NCBI GenBank assembly: GCA_048370855.1
Contig: DBGEOK010000049.1
Location: forward strand, 19,233 to 83,232
Length of the DNA: 64,000 nt
Direction: 5' to 3'
Source of the DNA: Limiplasma sp048370855
Lineage (GTDB): Bacteria > Bacillota > Clostridia > Christensenellales > Aristaeellaceae
Under the pieces are notes generated by a model. It was given only the letters and a program-made list of their open reading frames with translations, ran no database searches and was not told where the DNA came from. Shown in pieces: positions 1 through 7,922 of this stretch (position 1 is its first letter; each line of letters begins with the position of its first letter). The translations under genes were made by a program, and so were the position numbers.

Positions 1-864
1 CAGCATGTTGATCACTTCAGGGTTAGTCAGCAGCTTTGCCAGCTGTTCTGGATTCATACTATCCTGCTTTTCAGTCTTCTCTGTTTCAGTGGCTTTCTTC
101 GTGCTCTCTGAAGGGACACCTGGTTCAGGACCCTTATCAGCATAAAACGCCTTTTCAATCAATTCTGCATTGGTGCGCCAATTCTCATCCAGAATATGTG
201 AGTACTGATCAGTCACCATGGCCGCCTGCGCATGCTCGGAGTCACCCTGTACAGCCTTGATGTCGCCGCCGGTCAGCTTCAGCTTGTAGGTAATGCTGGA
301 ATGGCGGAGACTGTGGAACACGACCGGAGGCAGATTGTTTTCCTCGATCAGATCCTTCATGGCCTTCCGAATGACAGAGGATTCTGTAGGCATTCCCATC
401 GGGGTGGCAATAACCAGATTGAATTTCATGTATTCATCGCCAAGCGCCTGAATGGTCGTGTCCTGCTCCATCTTCCAGGCCACCAGCATTTCAGCAACGG
501 TCTTGGGAAGAAACACCTTGCGGTTGCTTGTTTCCGTCTTCGGCTTTTTCAGCACCAGAACTGTTTAATTCTTTATACCCTGCTCAGGAAAGGTGAAGAT
601 GATATCCTTGGATTCCAGCGTATTCATCGTGGCCTTCTTGACCCGCTGGAGTTCCTTGTTGACGTATATCGAGGCTTTTCCTGTGGCGATGCTTTCATCG
701 GAAATATCCACGCAATCCCAGGTCAGTGCCAGCAATTCACCAATGCGCAGAGAGCAGGCAAACGCCAGATTCAGGCAGAGCTTCAGCCGCGGGTCATTAC
801 AGCATTCAATTGCCCTAAACAGCGTCGGTGTGTCCCAGATTTCCGACGGCTTTCTCACGCTCAC
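1..864 (-). pseudogene. Tyrosine recombinase (phage/ICE-type integrase), broken by a nonsense codon
   Basis: Reading the minus strand from about 864 toward 1 gives the catalytic half of a tyrosine recombinase. The first catalytic Arg is in the segment RIGELLALTW, and further on come the HSLRHS box (His and second Arg, about 300) and GDSEHAQ...TDQYSH (His/Tyr region, about 230-200). An in-frame TAA at 565-567 interrupts the protein just after FPEQGIKN. The same frame resumes immediately with TVLVLKKPKT, so this is a simple nonsense change and not a frameshift. The N-terminal arm-binding and core-binding domains are missing: upstream of 864 the sequence runs into a different gene. The reading frame is still open at base 1, so the C-terminus lies outside the window. 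The family cuts and joins DNA for element integration and excision; this copy should be inactive. Confidence 0.85.
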
Positions 865-1150
865 GCAAGGGAGAAATCCCCGCGGTTATGAGCGAATGAT
901 ACCGTTTTATGCTTGAAGGGCGGTTAACGTCATCATCGGTATTGGCCTGGAGCGTTAGCCGCAGGACCGCTTTTTCGTCGGTATCAAGCAGCGTAAACCA
1001 GCTTTCTATGGCGCTGATTTGAATCGTGCGGAGCGTTAGCGCCTCGCGCATTTCAGCGTTCTCCCTCGCCTCCAGACGCCGTTCAATGATCGCCGCCTCT
1101 TTTTTGAGCTGCGCAAAGTTTTCAATAACTCGACGGACAAGTTGTTCCAT
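815..1150 (-). CDS. Small coiled-coil-like protein of unknown function, 3' end replaced by integrase DNA
   Basis: The predicted protein has 111 residues, with a good ribosome site (AAGGAGGG) ahead of the ATG at 1150. The first 75 or so residues match the protein encoded at 4064-4474: both have an ER.L..REN.E.REAL block followed by I.SWF.LL.TDE. The last part (from about residue 85) no longer matches well and reads through DNA that also encodes the integrase remnant in another frame. The simplest reading is that a deletion joined the 5' part of this gene to the middle of the integrase gene. It is charged, mostly helical, with no signal peptide or membrane segment. I do not recognise the family; because it sits beside an integrase it is probably cargo or a regulator of a lost mobile element. 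It may be non-functional. Confidence 0.5.
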   Translation of the reverse strand: MEQLVRRVIENFAQLKKEAAIIERRLEARENAEMREALTLRTIQISAIESWFTLLDTDEKAVLRLTLQANTDDDVNRPSSIKRYHSLITAGISPLREREKAVGNLGHTDAV

Positions 1151-1205
1151 GAAGCTTACCCTCCTTCTTTAAGTACGCCTATAGTGTAAAGGATGTCGCC
1201 GCAGA

Positions 1206-1256
1206 TGAAAATTGAGGAGTTCCGGCAGAAATCATGAAAAGCTCCGGCAGCGCTTT
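1206..1256. repeat. 51-bp direct repeat, copy 1 (TCCGGCA tandem)
   Basis: This 51-bp block matches 3963-4013 with about three mismatches. Inside it the core TCCGGCA occurs twice, 22 bp apart (CCGGCA at 1222-1227 and 1244-1249), on one face of the helix. It lies between the divergent starts at 1150 (minus) and 1433 (plus), so it could be a regulator binding site. No other gene is visible in 1151-1432. Confidence 0.6.
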
Positions 1257-1432
1257 ACTTTGCGAAAGGATAAAGCACGACGGCCAGACTGCCGAGAGCG
1301 TGTTGACAATGGGAACAGTACGGCTCAGAATAAAGGGGTACGGAAACCGTGCTGAAAGAATGAAGAAAATTTGAAAAAGCCGATATTTTCCGGAATGGCG
1401 TCGTCTATAGGGTATAAGGAGGTGAGCGGCAG

Positions 1433-1951
1433 ATGGAGGTTGTCACGCGCCCTGACAGCGTCCGGGATCAGGCGTTATGCCGGCTGGTGAATCAGTATCA
1501 AACCTTGCTGCTGCGCATGTGTTATCTGTATCTCCATGATAGGACGCTCGCGGAGGATGCGGTGCAGGAAACATACCTGAAGGCTTATAAAGCGCTGGAT
1601 ACCTTTCGTGGAGAGTGCAGCGAAAAAACCTGGCTGAATCGGATTGCGATCAACACCTGCCGGGATATGCGGCGCTCGTCGTGGTTCCGCTATGTGGATC
1701 GACGCGTCACCATGGAAGCATTGCCGGAAGCGGCGACAGAACCCGGCGAAGAGGACATAGAGCTGACGCTGAGCGTCATGCGGCTTCCGCAGAAGCTCAA
1801 GGAGGTCGTGCTGCTCTATTATTATCAGGACATGACTACGACGGAGATTGCCGGCGCGTTAGGCGTCGCGCAATCAACCGTATCGACGCGATTGAAGCGC
1901 GCGCGGACACGGCTGCGCTCGATACTGGAGGGGAGGCATTATCATGGATGA
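1433..1951 (+). CDS. RNA polymerase sigma-70 family (ECF-type) sigma factor
   Basis: This 172-residue protein has the two-domain layout of ECF sigma factors. Region 2 (about residues 20-85) carries the DAVQETYLKAYKAL..FRGE.S..TWLNRIAINTCRD pattern that binds core polymerase and the -10 element. Region 4 (about 115-165) has L..LP.KLKEVVLLYYYQDMTTTEIA followed by GVAQSTVSTRLKRAR, the helix-turn-helix for the -35 element. The start is fixed by AAGGAGGTG eight bases upstream. The stop overlaps the start of the next gene by 8 bp, so the two are translationally coupled. The neighbour has one membrane segment and is the likely anti-sigma partner. Target promoters cannot be read from the window. Confidence 0.9.
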   Translation: MEVVTRPDSVRDQALCRLVNQYQTLLLRMCYLYLHDRTLAEDAVQETYLKAYKALDTFRGECSEKTWLNRIAINTCRDMRRSSWFRYVDRRVTMEALPEAATEPGEEDIELTLSVMRLPQKLKEVVLLYYYQDMTTTEIAGALGVAQSTVSTRLKRARTRLRSILEGRHYHG

Positions 1952-3242
1952 GCGCAAGGAAAGACAGCGGCTCAAATCCGCTATTGACACCACTCTATCC
2001 GGTATTCAGGGCGACCCCTGGCTGGCACAGCGCGTGCTGGCGGACGCGAAAGGAGACGTTAAAGTGAAAAAGAAGATTTCCGTTGGATTAGTGTTGGCGT
2101 TGGTACTGATGCTGGCGGCGGTGACGGCGTTGGCGGCAATGACTTTGAACGCCCTTTATGAGAGGACCTTAGAAAAGGAAGGTCAGAGCGGCCTAATTCA
2201 AGACTGGAGCACTTCCGACAAGGTGGCGCTGGTGGATTGGATGGTCGAGGCCGGAATTGAGCTAGATGAGGAACAGGTCGCCAAGCTCCACGAGAGTGAC
2301 ATGTCCGATGCGGACAAAGGGACGCTGGCGATGGAGATCATAGGCGGCTACTATCCCGCCAGAGACGGTATTCTCACCTCCGTGGATCTGATCGCCAGGG
2401 AGAAGGGGCCTATTGAGTATTGGTCGCTGGAGGATAAAGCATGGTTTTCCGAGATGATGGTCAAGTACCAGCCGGAGGAAGTCAGCGGCATGAATTTGCT
2501 TCCTACCGAAGACGATATTACCCAGGAACAGGCCATTGAAATCATGTACGCTTACTATGAGAAGGAATACGGCCTCAAGCGTGAGGATTTTGACGAATCC
2601 AAAATGACGATTTCCTTCTCTGAAGAAACATGGGATGATGGCAGCGGTCCGCAACGGCTAAAAACATGGGGAATGAATTTGTGGTTGAAAGCGGATGCGG
2701 AACATCCGATGAGCATTCACATCCTGCCAGATGGGATGATTAAACAGGCGAGCGGTCCATATGTTCGGAATTGGCGTGATGATTGGTATGATACGTTTAC
2801 GTCTGATGACTATTGGACAATTGAAGGCATGGTAAGCTTTCGAGAAAAATGGGAACCCCGCATAGAAGACATAAAAAAAACAGGTGATAAGATTGATGAC
2901 GATTTATTATATTTGGCAACAAAGGATTTTGAAATTCCAGGGATACATGATATTTCTGTAGATGAAGCTTTGAGGCTCGCAAACCAGGCTATCATGAACC
3001 ACATGTCTTGGTCAGATAATGAACTAGATTACTATCAAATCCGCCGGGCATATTTGCTGGGAGAGTCAAAGCGACCGTATTACTTTTTCTGGTATGTCCC
3101 CTCTGAAAAAACACGCAGCTTACCAGAGGAACAAAGGGAGCGCCTAATCCCTATGGTTCTCCATTTGGACGCGGTCGACGGTTCAATTACCTCGATTATA
3201 TTGCTAACTCAGAATCAAATTGAGCTCCAAGATATTATATGA
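1944..3242 (+). CDS. Single-pass membrane protein, probable anti-sigma partner
   Basis: The protein has 432 residues: a short cytoplasmic segment (about 1-43), one hydrophobic span (about 44-66, VGLVLALVLMLAAVTALAA) and a large outside domain of some 365 residues. Its start overlaps the end of the ECF sigma gene, the classic position of a cognate anti-sigma factor. The cytoplasmic segment lacks the zinc-binding HxxxCxxC motif of ZAS-type anti-sigma factors, so the mode of sigma binding is unclear. The outside part is acidic and Trp/Tyr-rich, and I do not recognise its fold. Base composition drops sharply to AT-rich after about 2750, unlike the first half, which suggests a mosaic gene. A strong terminator follows. 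Confidence 0.65.
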   Translation: MDERKERQRLKSAIDTTLSGIQGDPWLAQRVLADAKGDVKVKKKISVGLVLALVLMLAAVTALAAMTLNALYERTLEKEGQSGLIQDWSTSDKVALVDWMVEAGIELDEEQVAKLHESDMSDADKGTLAMEIIGGYYPARDGILTSVDLIAREKGPIEYWSLEDKAWFSEMMVKYQPEEVSGMNLLPTEDDITQEQAIEIMYAYYEKEYGLKREDFDESKMTISFSEETWDDGSGPQRLKTWGMNLWLKADAEHPMSIHILPDGMIKQASGPYVRNWRDDWYDTFTSDDYWTIEGMVSFREKWEPRIEDIKKTGDKIDDDLLYLATKDFEIPGIHDISVDEALRLANQAIMNHMSWSDNELDYYQIRRAYLLGESKRPYYFFWYVPSEKTRSLPEEQRERLIPMVLHLDAVDGSITSIILLTQNQIELQDII

Positions 3243-3262
3243 TTTCTTTTCTTACCAATATG

Positions 3263-3300
3263 TCGGCCCCCATCTTTAAGCTGATGGGGGCCGATTTTTA
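3263..3300 (+). terminator. Intrinsic terminator after the sigma/anti-sigma pair
   Basis: A perfect 12-bp stem (3263-3274 with 3283-3294, arm TCGGCCCCCATC) with an 8-base loop is followed by TTTTTA on the plus strand. Confidence 0.9.
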
Positions 3301-3313
3301 TCTGGTTACGCTT

Positions 3314-3667
3314 TTAATTCAAGGGTGAAGTAATCTGTCCCTGATAAACTTGCCAAAGCTTATCCTTTGTATTAGGACCGACGCGTCCGTCTTGACTAAG
3401 TCCCATGCGGCGCTGGAATTCAATGACAGTTGCTTTCGTATTCTTTCCGAAATAACCGTCTACCGTAAGCTGATAGGCAGGAATGTTCTTAAAATACTTG
3501 TTCAGGTCTGTCTGCATCCGCATGATGTCATGATTGTCACCGCTATTGGTATAGAGTTCAGTATCACCATAGCGGTCAGACCAATCAGCAGCCAGCGCCG
3601 GCGCGGCGATAGCCAAAACAGAAACGATTACCAAAGCCAGAGCCAGAAACTTTTTGATGTTCTTCAT
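3314..3667 (-). CDS. Secreted protein with a peptidoglycan-binding domain (PG_binding_1)
   Basis: This 117-residue protein starts with a clear signal peptide (KK..LALALVIVSVLAIAAPALA, cleavage near residue 26). The mature part is essentially a single three-helix peptidoglycan-binding repeat (about 45-105): MQTDLNKYF, then VDGYFGKNTKATVIEFQRRMGLSQDGRVGPNTKDKLW. In this family the domain anchors proteins to cell wall glycan or spore cortex. No catalytic domain is attached, so it probably acts as a wall-binding or spore-related accessory. The ribosome site is AAAGGAAA. It converges on the sigma/anti-sigma pair, which has its own terminator. Confidence 0.85.
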   Translation of the reverse strand: MKNIKKFLALALVIVSVLAIAAPALAADWSDRYGDTELYTNSGDNHDIMRMQTDLNKYFKNIPAYQLTVDGYFGKNTKATVIEFQRRMGLSQDGRVGPNTKDKLWQVYQGQITSPLN

Positions 3668-3790
3668 TTGAATTTTCCTTTCATTTTGGGCGCACTTAAT
3701 AAAGTTAAGCGTGCGCTTTCTTTCGTTTTGTTACGAGAGTTGCGGATACCCCTTAAAGCGCGTTTCAGCGCCCTGTTACGTGAAATGAAT

Positions 3791-3844
3791 CCTTGCAGAA
3801 CATCCATCCCTTTGAGGATGGCAGCGGCCAAGCTCGTCTACAGG
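3791..3844. repeat. 54-bp direct repeat with hairpin, copy 1
   Basis: It matches 4543-4597 almost exactly (a few substitutions and one extra T). It contains the hairpin CCATCC-CTTTGA-GGATGG. It lies about 125-180 bp ahead of the minus-strand gene starting at 3667, and the second copy lies about 70-125 bp ahead of the minus-strand gene starting at 4474. It could be a duplicated leader or a small mobile palindromic element. The rest of 3668-4063 holds only the 51-bp repeat below. Confidence 0.6.
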
Positions 3845-3962
3845 CACTCACTCACGCCATGAACGTCACCGTTGGACTCACCCCTTTTCCGACGTTGCCT
3901 TGTTCGCCGAGCCGTCTGTTTCCCTCTCGGCTTGTCTATATTGTAAGGGGTAAAACTGGTTT

Positions 3963-4013
3963 TGAAAATTGAAGAGTTCCGGCAGAAACCATGAAAAGTT
4001 CCGGCAGCGCTTT
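3963..4013. repeat. 51-bp direct repeat, copy 2 (TCCGGCA tandem)
   Basis: Second copy of the 1206-1256 block, with both TCCGGCA cores kept at 22-bp spacing. It lies downstream of the minus-strand gene 4064-4474, whereas copy 1 lies upstream of the paralogous gene. Confidence 0.6.
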
Positions 4014-4063
4014 CTTACAGTAAAGCGGCCGCCCATTTCGGGCGGCCGCATCGTGCACTCTAA

Positions 4064-4474
4064 TCATCCTTTTTCGGGAGGCTTGGTTGTCGCTTCGTTA
4101 TATAGATCGCCAAAGAGCGCCAGAACAATTTTTTGATGGTTCTCCACAAAGGCTGCGATCTTGGCCAGACCGCTGGCCTGGTAGCCGATCAGCGTGCGTT
4201 CGGCACGGGTAAATTCATTCTCCCAGCGTTTCATGAAGGAGAACGCTACACGCGGCCATTCTAGCTCCTCAATCAGGTGTTTCTCGATTACGAAGCGTTC
4301 GTCCGTGCTCAAAAGATTGAACCAGCTCTGGATCATGGCGACCTTCGTATCAACCATCACGAGCGCCTCACGCGCTTCTTTGTTTTCTCGCATAGCGAGC
4401 CAGCGCTCGTACATCTCCTTTTCCGCCACAAAGCTTGTGTATCTACTCAGTATCATTCGTACAAATTCTTCCAT
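4064..4474 (-). CDS. Small helical protein of unknown function, paralogue of 815-1150
   Basis: The product has 136 residues. I chose the ATG at 4474 because AAAGGAG lies just ahead of it; the longer open frame upstream has no ribosome site. The N-terminal 80 residues match the hybrid ORF at 815-1150 (ER.L..REN.E.REAL and I.SWF.LL.TDER). The C-terminal part (WPRVAFSFMKRWENEFTRAE and beyond) shows what the other copy has probably lost. It is charged, predicted helical, with no membrane segment. The family is not recognised. It sits between two short direct repeats and near integrase debris, so it is likely accessory-element cargo. Confidence 0.6.
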   Translation of the reverse strand: MEEFVRMILSRYTSFVAEKEMYERWLAMRENKEAREALVMVDTKVAMIQSWFNLLSTDERFVIEKHLIEELEWPRVAFSFMKRWENEFTRAERTLIGYQASGLAKIAAFVENHQKIVLALFGDLYNEATTKPPEKG

Positions 4475-4542
4475 GGAGATTCTCCTTTGTATAAAGATTT
4501 GTCGCTTTACACGCCGGAGGGAACATGCTACAATGAACGCGT

Positions 4543-4597
4543 CCTTGTAGAACATCCATCCTTTTGAGGATGGCAGCGGCCAAGCTCGTTTTACAGG
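4543..4597. repeat. 54-bp direct repeat with hairpin, copy 2
   Basis: Second copy of the 3791-3844 element, with the same CCATCC/GGATGG stem. It lies in the leader region of the gene starting at 4474 on the minus strand. Confidence 0.6.
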
Positions 4598-4671
4598 GAC
4601 ATTCTTGTATCTATCCTGCCAACGTGTTTTGGGGAATAAAGCTGGCTGCCGTTCAAGCTGCGCTTAGAATT

Positions 4672-4917
4672 TTACTTCGCCAGTTTCGGCGCTGTCAGCT
4701 TTTCATTAAGCATATCGTTCGGGGTGATATTATATGCTTTGCATAGCGCAAGCAGGAAATCGACGGACATGCCGGCAGTTCCACATTCAGCCTCCACGAT
4801 ATGCCGCAAAGAGCAACCAAAGCGCTCTGCCACTTTATCCTGTGTAAGTCCTGCGGCTTTTCTTGCGGTCAGCGCTTGAAAACCGACAGCCTTACGGTCA
4901 TACTTCGGTAGGTTCAC
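4672..4917 (-). CDS. Cro/CI-type (XRE) helix-turn-helix regulator
   Basis: This 81-residue protein is essentially one DNA-binding domain. The helix-turn-helix runs from about residue 14 to 65: LTARKAAGLTQDKVAERFGCS..HI followed by MSVDFLLALCKAYNITPNDML. It starts at a GTG (4917) with AAGGGAGG upstream. There is no effector or oligomerisation domain. Proteins of this size often act as element-encoded repressors, which fits its place beside integrase remnants; its targets cannot be inferred here. Confidence 0.8.
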   Translation of the reverse strand: MNLPKYDRKAVGFQALTARKAAGLTQDKVAERFGCSLRHIVEAECGTAGMSVDFLLALCKAYNITPNDMLNEKLTAPKLAK

Positions 4918-5167
4918 ACGTTGCCGCCTCCCTTTTCGATATTATGTCCCATTTTCCGCTTGCAAAGAAGGCGATTTAGCCATAATATATTTCTACACGT
5001 TGGTGCAAGTGGCCTTACGCTTACAGGACGGAAAAATATTGTTGGTAGCAGCGCCCCCAAACCCCTTTGAAGGCATGATGAAATCATCATGCGGCTGCGC
5101 GCCTCAAGGCGCTTGATTAAGCACGATCCACCTACGGCTTTATGTTCATCCCGCTTGCGCTTATACC
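4918..5167. other. Intergenic region without a gene
   Basis: I see no coding frame with a ribosome site. A short hairpin GCATGATG-AAAT-CATCATGC lies near 5072-5092, next to a smaller GC stem, with no T-run. The terminator of the next minus-strand gene borders the region on the right. Confidence 0.4.
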
Positions 5168-5206
5168 AAAAAAGGAGCGGAAAGCCGTCTCAGGCTCTCC
5201 GCTCCC
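5168..5206 (-). terminator. Intrinsic terminator of the GH3 gene at 5220
   Basis: On the minus strand a stem GGAGCGGA.AGCC with loop TGAGAC is followed by six T residues. It lies just downstream of the GH3 stop. Confidence 0.85.
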
Positions 5207-5219
5207 AAAAGGGATCGGG

Positions 5220-7655
5220 TTACTCGACGATGATGGTTCCGGCCTGATCGCCGATTTCGATGGTATATTCGCCGGCATCCAGGGTCAAATCCATCTGTAC
5301 CACGCGCCAGCTTCCGCCCTCGACGGTCATGATCTTTTCAGCCATCACCTCGCCGTTGGCCTTGGCCTGCACGGTGGTGATGCCGTCCGCGCCGTTGTTG
5401 CGCAGCAGGGCGTACACGGTGAAGGGCTCGCCGGCCTTGGTCTGGTTCCACACGGTGGTCTGCGTGGTTGTGGAGGAACCGGATTCCACTTCAACGGTTT
5501 CCTGCATCGTGGGCAGGATCAGGCAGGAGTACTTGAATTCGGGGTTCTTGCCGTAGCTCATGCCAAACTGATAGGTGACCAGCGGATCGCCCCAGTTGTT
5601 GGGGGAAGCGTGATTGGGATCGTCCTCCATGACAGCCTGTACCATCAGGCGAACATAGGGAGAAGCGCCCTGATCGCCCGCCAGGTCTTTCCACTGCTCA
5701 TTGTCCGCCACGATGTCGCGGGCAATTTCCTTGTTAATGACGCCGCCAGGCTCGACCACGCCGTAAAGCAGGTCCACATACACCCAGGGAGCGGTGGTGG
5801 TCACGAAACCGCCCTCGGTGGAGCCGTGGTCGGCGCCCTGGCTGTAGCTCAGGTACAGAAGCGCATCGGCGCTTTCAATGGCATACTGCGTGGGCTCGGT
5901 GGTGTTCAACGTCAGCACGATGGGCTTGCCGCAGTCCTGAGCGTCCTCGATGAACAGCTCGGTCGCGTCGTTGATGGAAGCGTAATCGCCCACAACCACG
6001 TCGGCTTCTTCCATGGCTTCCACAACCGTTACGCCCATTTCGGCCATATACTTCGCATAGCCTTCCTTGGCGGCGGAGTTGGAGCCGTCGACATATACCT
6101 TGGCATCCTTGCTGAGGGGCAGCAGGTTGTTGTCGTTTTTCACCAGCACGGCGGATTCCGCCTGCAGGCGCTCGGTCAGCTCCACCTCGTAGGGATTGCG
6201 GGCGGCGCGCAGCTCTTCGTCGTTGGTGATGGGGGTGGGGTTGGCGGCCCATTCGGCGCTGGCGCACAGTTCCACAGCGGCGTCCACGTCGCAGTACGGA
6301 TTCTCGAACAGGCCCTTGTTATACTTGAACCGGAGAATACGGGTGGCAGCCTGATCCACGTTGGCCTTTTCCACTTCGCCGGAAGCCAGGCCGTCGATGA
6401 TCGCCTGGGGGTAGTTGGAGGAGGGAGAGGATTCCCAATTGCTGTAATCCCGGATTATGGAGCCGGAGCCGAACATATCGGTGCCGTTGGCCAGGGCTTC
6501 ATTATAAAGCCAACCGATGGTCTGCTGGCCCAGATCCACGCCCTCGGCGGTGACGCCGCTCATACGGCCGGGGTTGCTGGGACCGCCGCCCAAGGCCCAC
6601 CAGTCGGTGACGACCACGCCCTGGAAACCAATCTCCTTGCGCAGATAATCCATGGTGGCTTTATCCCACTTCACATCAACGGTATTGCTGATGCCGGTGC
6701 CGCCGCAGTTGGTCATAACCCATTCGGAACCGCCGGAGAGGGCGGCTTTCCAGCCTACCATCCAGTTATCAAAGTTCTGGGCTACGCTGCGGGCCTTGCC
6801 AAAGGCGGAATCGCCGCCGCGGCCGATCCAGTGCTTGGTGCAGGAGGCCAGGCCGTTTTCTTCCAGGCCCTTGATTTCTTCGTGCACGATCGCGGCGATG
6901 TATTCGGGGTTCTCGCCGTACTGCGCGCCGATCTCATTGGCGTAGGGCTCGAAGGTGACATGAACGCCGATGGCGCGCATGGCCTTGCCATAGAAGGAAG
7001 CCAGCTCGTAGGCCAGCTCGGGATCGTTGGCCGTGCCGAAGCCCTCGTGCGCTTTGTCAATGTAACCGCCGAAGGAGTTATACTCGCGGTCGGAGGTGAA
7101 CACCATGGGCACGCCCAGGCGCTCGGATTCCGCGGCGGCCTGCAGGTTGTTCAGGGTATTGGTGATGGTGATGGGGGTGCCGTTGAGGTTGAATAGCTGG
7201 CAGGTGAGGGCAAATTCCTTCACCATGTTGCGGGCGTCGTAAAGCTGCGTGTTGACGCAGAACAACAGGCCCACCTCTTCCTCGGGAGCCATCTGGCTGA
7301 TCAGGTCGGCGATGCGGGCGTCGGTATCCACGCGCCAGTCCTCATACACATCCAGGAAGCCGTTCTTGTTCAGGTCCTTGAATTTCAGGCCGTCCACGTC
7401 CAGGATGGGCGTGACGCCCTCGATATAGGAGAGCTTCACCTGACCGGTGGCCTCGTCCGCCTCGATGACGGAAAATTCGCAGGTGGATTGCAGATAGGCT
7501 TCCTCGGCGTCAGCCGCTTCCTGATCCACCTCCTGAGCGCGGAGGTCCATGACCTGGTTTGCGCCAACAGGATCTTCGGCGGGAGCTTCCGCAAAAGCGC
7601 CTGAGACGCCGCTGAGCGCCATGACGACGACCAGCAGCAGCGAGAGTTTTTTCAT
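5220..7655 (-). CDS. Secreted family 3 glycoside hydrolase, large subtype (copy 1)
   Basis: The product has 811 residues. The ATG at 7655 is preceded by AAAGGAG and opens a signal peptide (MKKLSLLLVVVMALSGVSGAFA). Residues 93-107 carry KDLNKNGFLDVYEDW, an Asp/Asn-rich loop like an EF-hand or dockerin calcium loop, at the entry to the catalytic domain. The (beta/alpha)8 domain follows; KH is at 274-275 and the expected nucleophile Asp is D351 in GVVVTDWWALG. The alpha/beta-sandwich domain comes next, then a C-terminal beta-sandwich (about 730-811). GH3 enzymes release terminal sugars, usually beta-linked, with retention; the substrate here is unknown. It lacks the RWGR segment of typical beta-glucosidases. 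It is closest in the window to the copy at 17218-19671. It is transcribed alone, with its own terminator. Confidence 0.88.
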   Translation of the reverse strand: MKKLSLLLVVVMALSGVSGAFAEAPAEDPVGANQVMDLRAQEVDQEAADAEEAYLQSTCEFSVIEADEATGQVKLSYIEGVTPILDVDGLKFKDLNKNGFLDVYEDWRVDTDARIADLISQMAPEEEVGLLFCVNTQLYDARNMVKEFALTCQLFNLNGTPITITNTLNNLQAAAESERLGVPMVFTSDREYNSFGGYIDKAHEGFGTANDPELAYELASFYGKAMRAIGVHVTFEPYANEIGAQYGENPEYIAAIVHEEIKGLEENGLASCTKHWIGRGGDSAFGKARSVAQNFDNWMVGWKAALSGGSEWVMTNCGGTGISNTVDVKWDKATMDYLRKEIGFQGVVVTDWWALGGGPSNPGRMSGVTAEGVDLGQQTIGWLYNEALANGTDMFGSGSIIRDYSNWESSPSSNYPQAIIDGLASGEVEKANVDQAATRILRFKYNKGLFENPYCDVDAAVELCASAEWAANPTPITNDEELRAARNPYEVELTERLQAESAVLVKNDNNLLPLSKDAKVYVDGSNSAAKEGYAKYMAEMGVTVVEAMEEADVVVGDYASINDATELFIEDAQDCGKPIVLTLNTTEPTQYAIESADALLYLSYSQGADHGSTEGGFVTTTAPWVYVDLLYGVVEPGGVINKEIARDIVADNEQWKDLAGDQGASPYVRLMVQAVMEDDPNHASPNNWGDPLVTYQFGMSYGKNPEFKYSCLILPTMQETVEVESGSSTTTQTTVWNQTKAGEPFTVYALLRNNGADGITTVQAKANGEVMAEKIMTVEGGSWRVVQMDLTLDAGEYTIEIGDQAGTIIVE

Positions 7656-7827
7656 GTTTGATTGCTCCTTTCCACTCATTGGTTCAGGTCTTAGCCGCAA
7701 AAGCCGTTTTCTTCTCCCGTTCAGGAAAGCGCGGCCATTTGCAGGTTCCTTCTGTTACCATACCATGCTTTTGCTACATGGAATTGGAAAATGAAACACC
7801 TTCATTGACAGCTTCCCGCATGAACCC

Positions 7828-7865
7828 TTCGATTATGGGAAAATCAGGTACAAACGACCAGAAAA
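7828..7865 (-). promoter_or_regulatory. Shared upstream motif, copy A
   Basis: On the plus strand TTCGATTATGG, then an AT-rich stretch, then AGGTACAAACGACCAGAAAA. Similar blocks occur at 11401-11435 and 19741-19767, each ahead of a minus-strand gene. On the minus strand it contains CATAAT, a possible -10. Function inferred from recurrence only. Confidence 0.35.
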
Positions 7866-7885
7866 AAACGCACAAAGGGGCGTTC

Positions 7886-7914
7886 AAAAGCCCCGCCGGC
7901 TTTGGCAGGGCTTT
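7886..7914 (-). terminator. Terminator of the CotH operon
   Basis: Minus-strand stem AAAGCCCTGCC / GGCGGGGCTTT (one mismatch) with a 6-base loop and a T-run. A second short stem followed by seven T residues lies just beyond (about 7862-7885). Confidence 0.75.
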
Positions 7915-7922
7915 AAGAGGGG

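Noticed and set aside
232..891. 219-codon open frame on the plus strand
   Set aside because: It lies antisense to the integrase remnant, whose recombinase motifs are clear on the minus strand.
5142..7196. 684-codon open frame on the plus strand
   Set aside because: It is antisense to the GH3 gene, rich in Gly, His and Val, has no ribosome site and matches no family. The same artefact occurs opposite the other GH3 genes (17137-18996, 22703-24538, 37816-39831).
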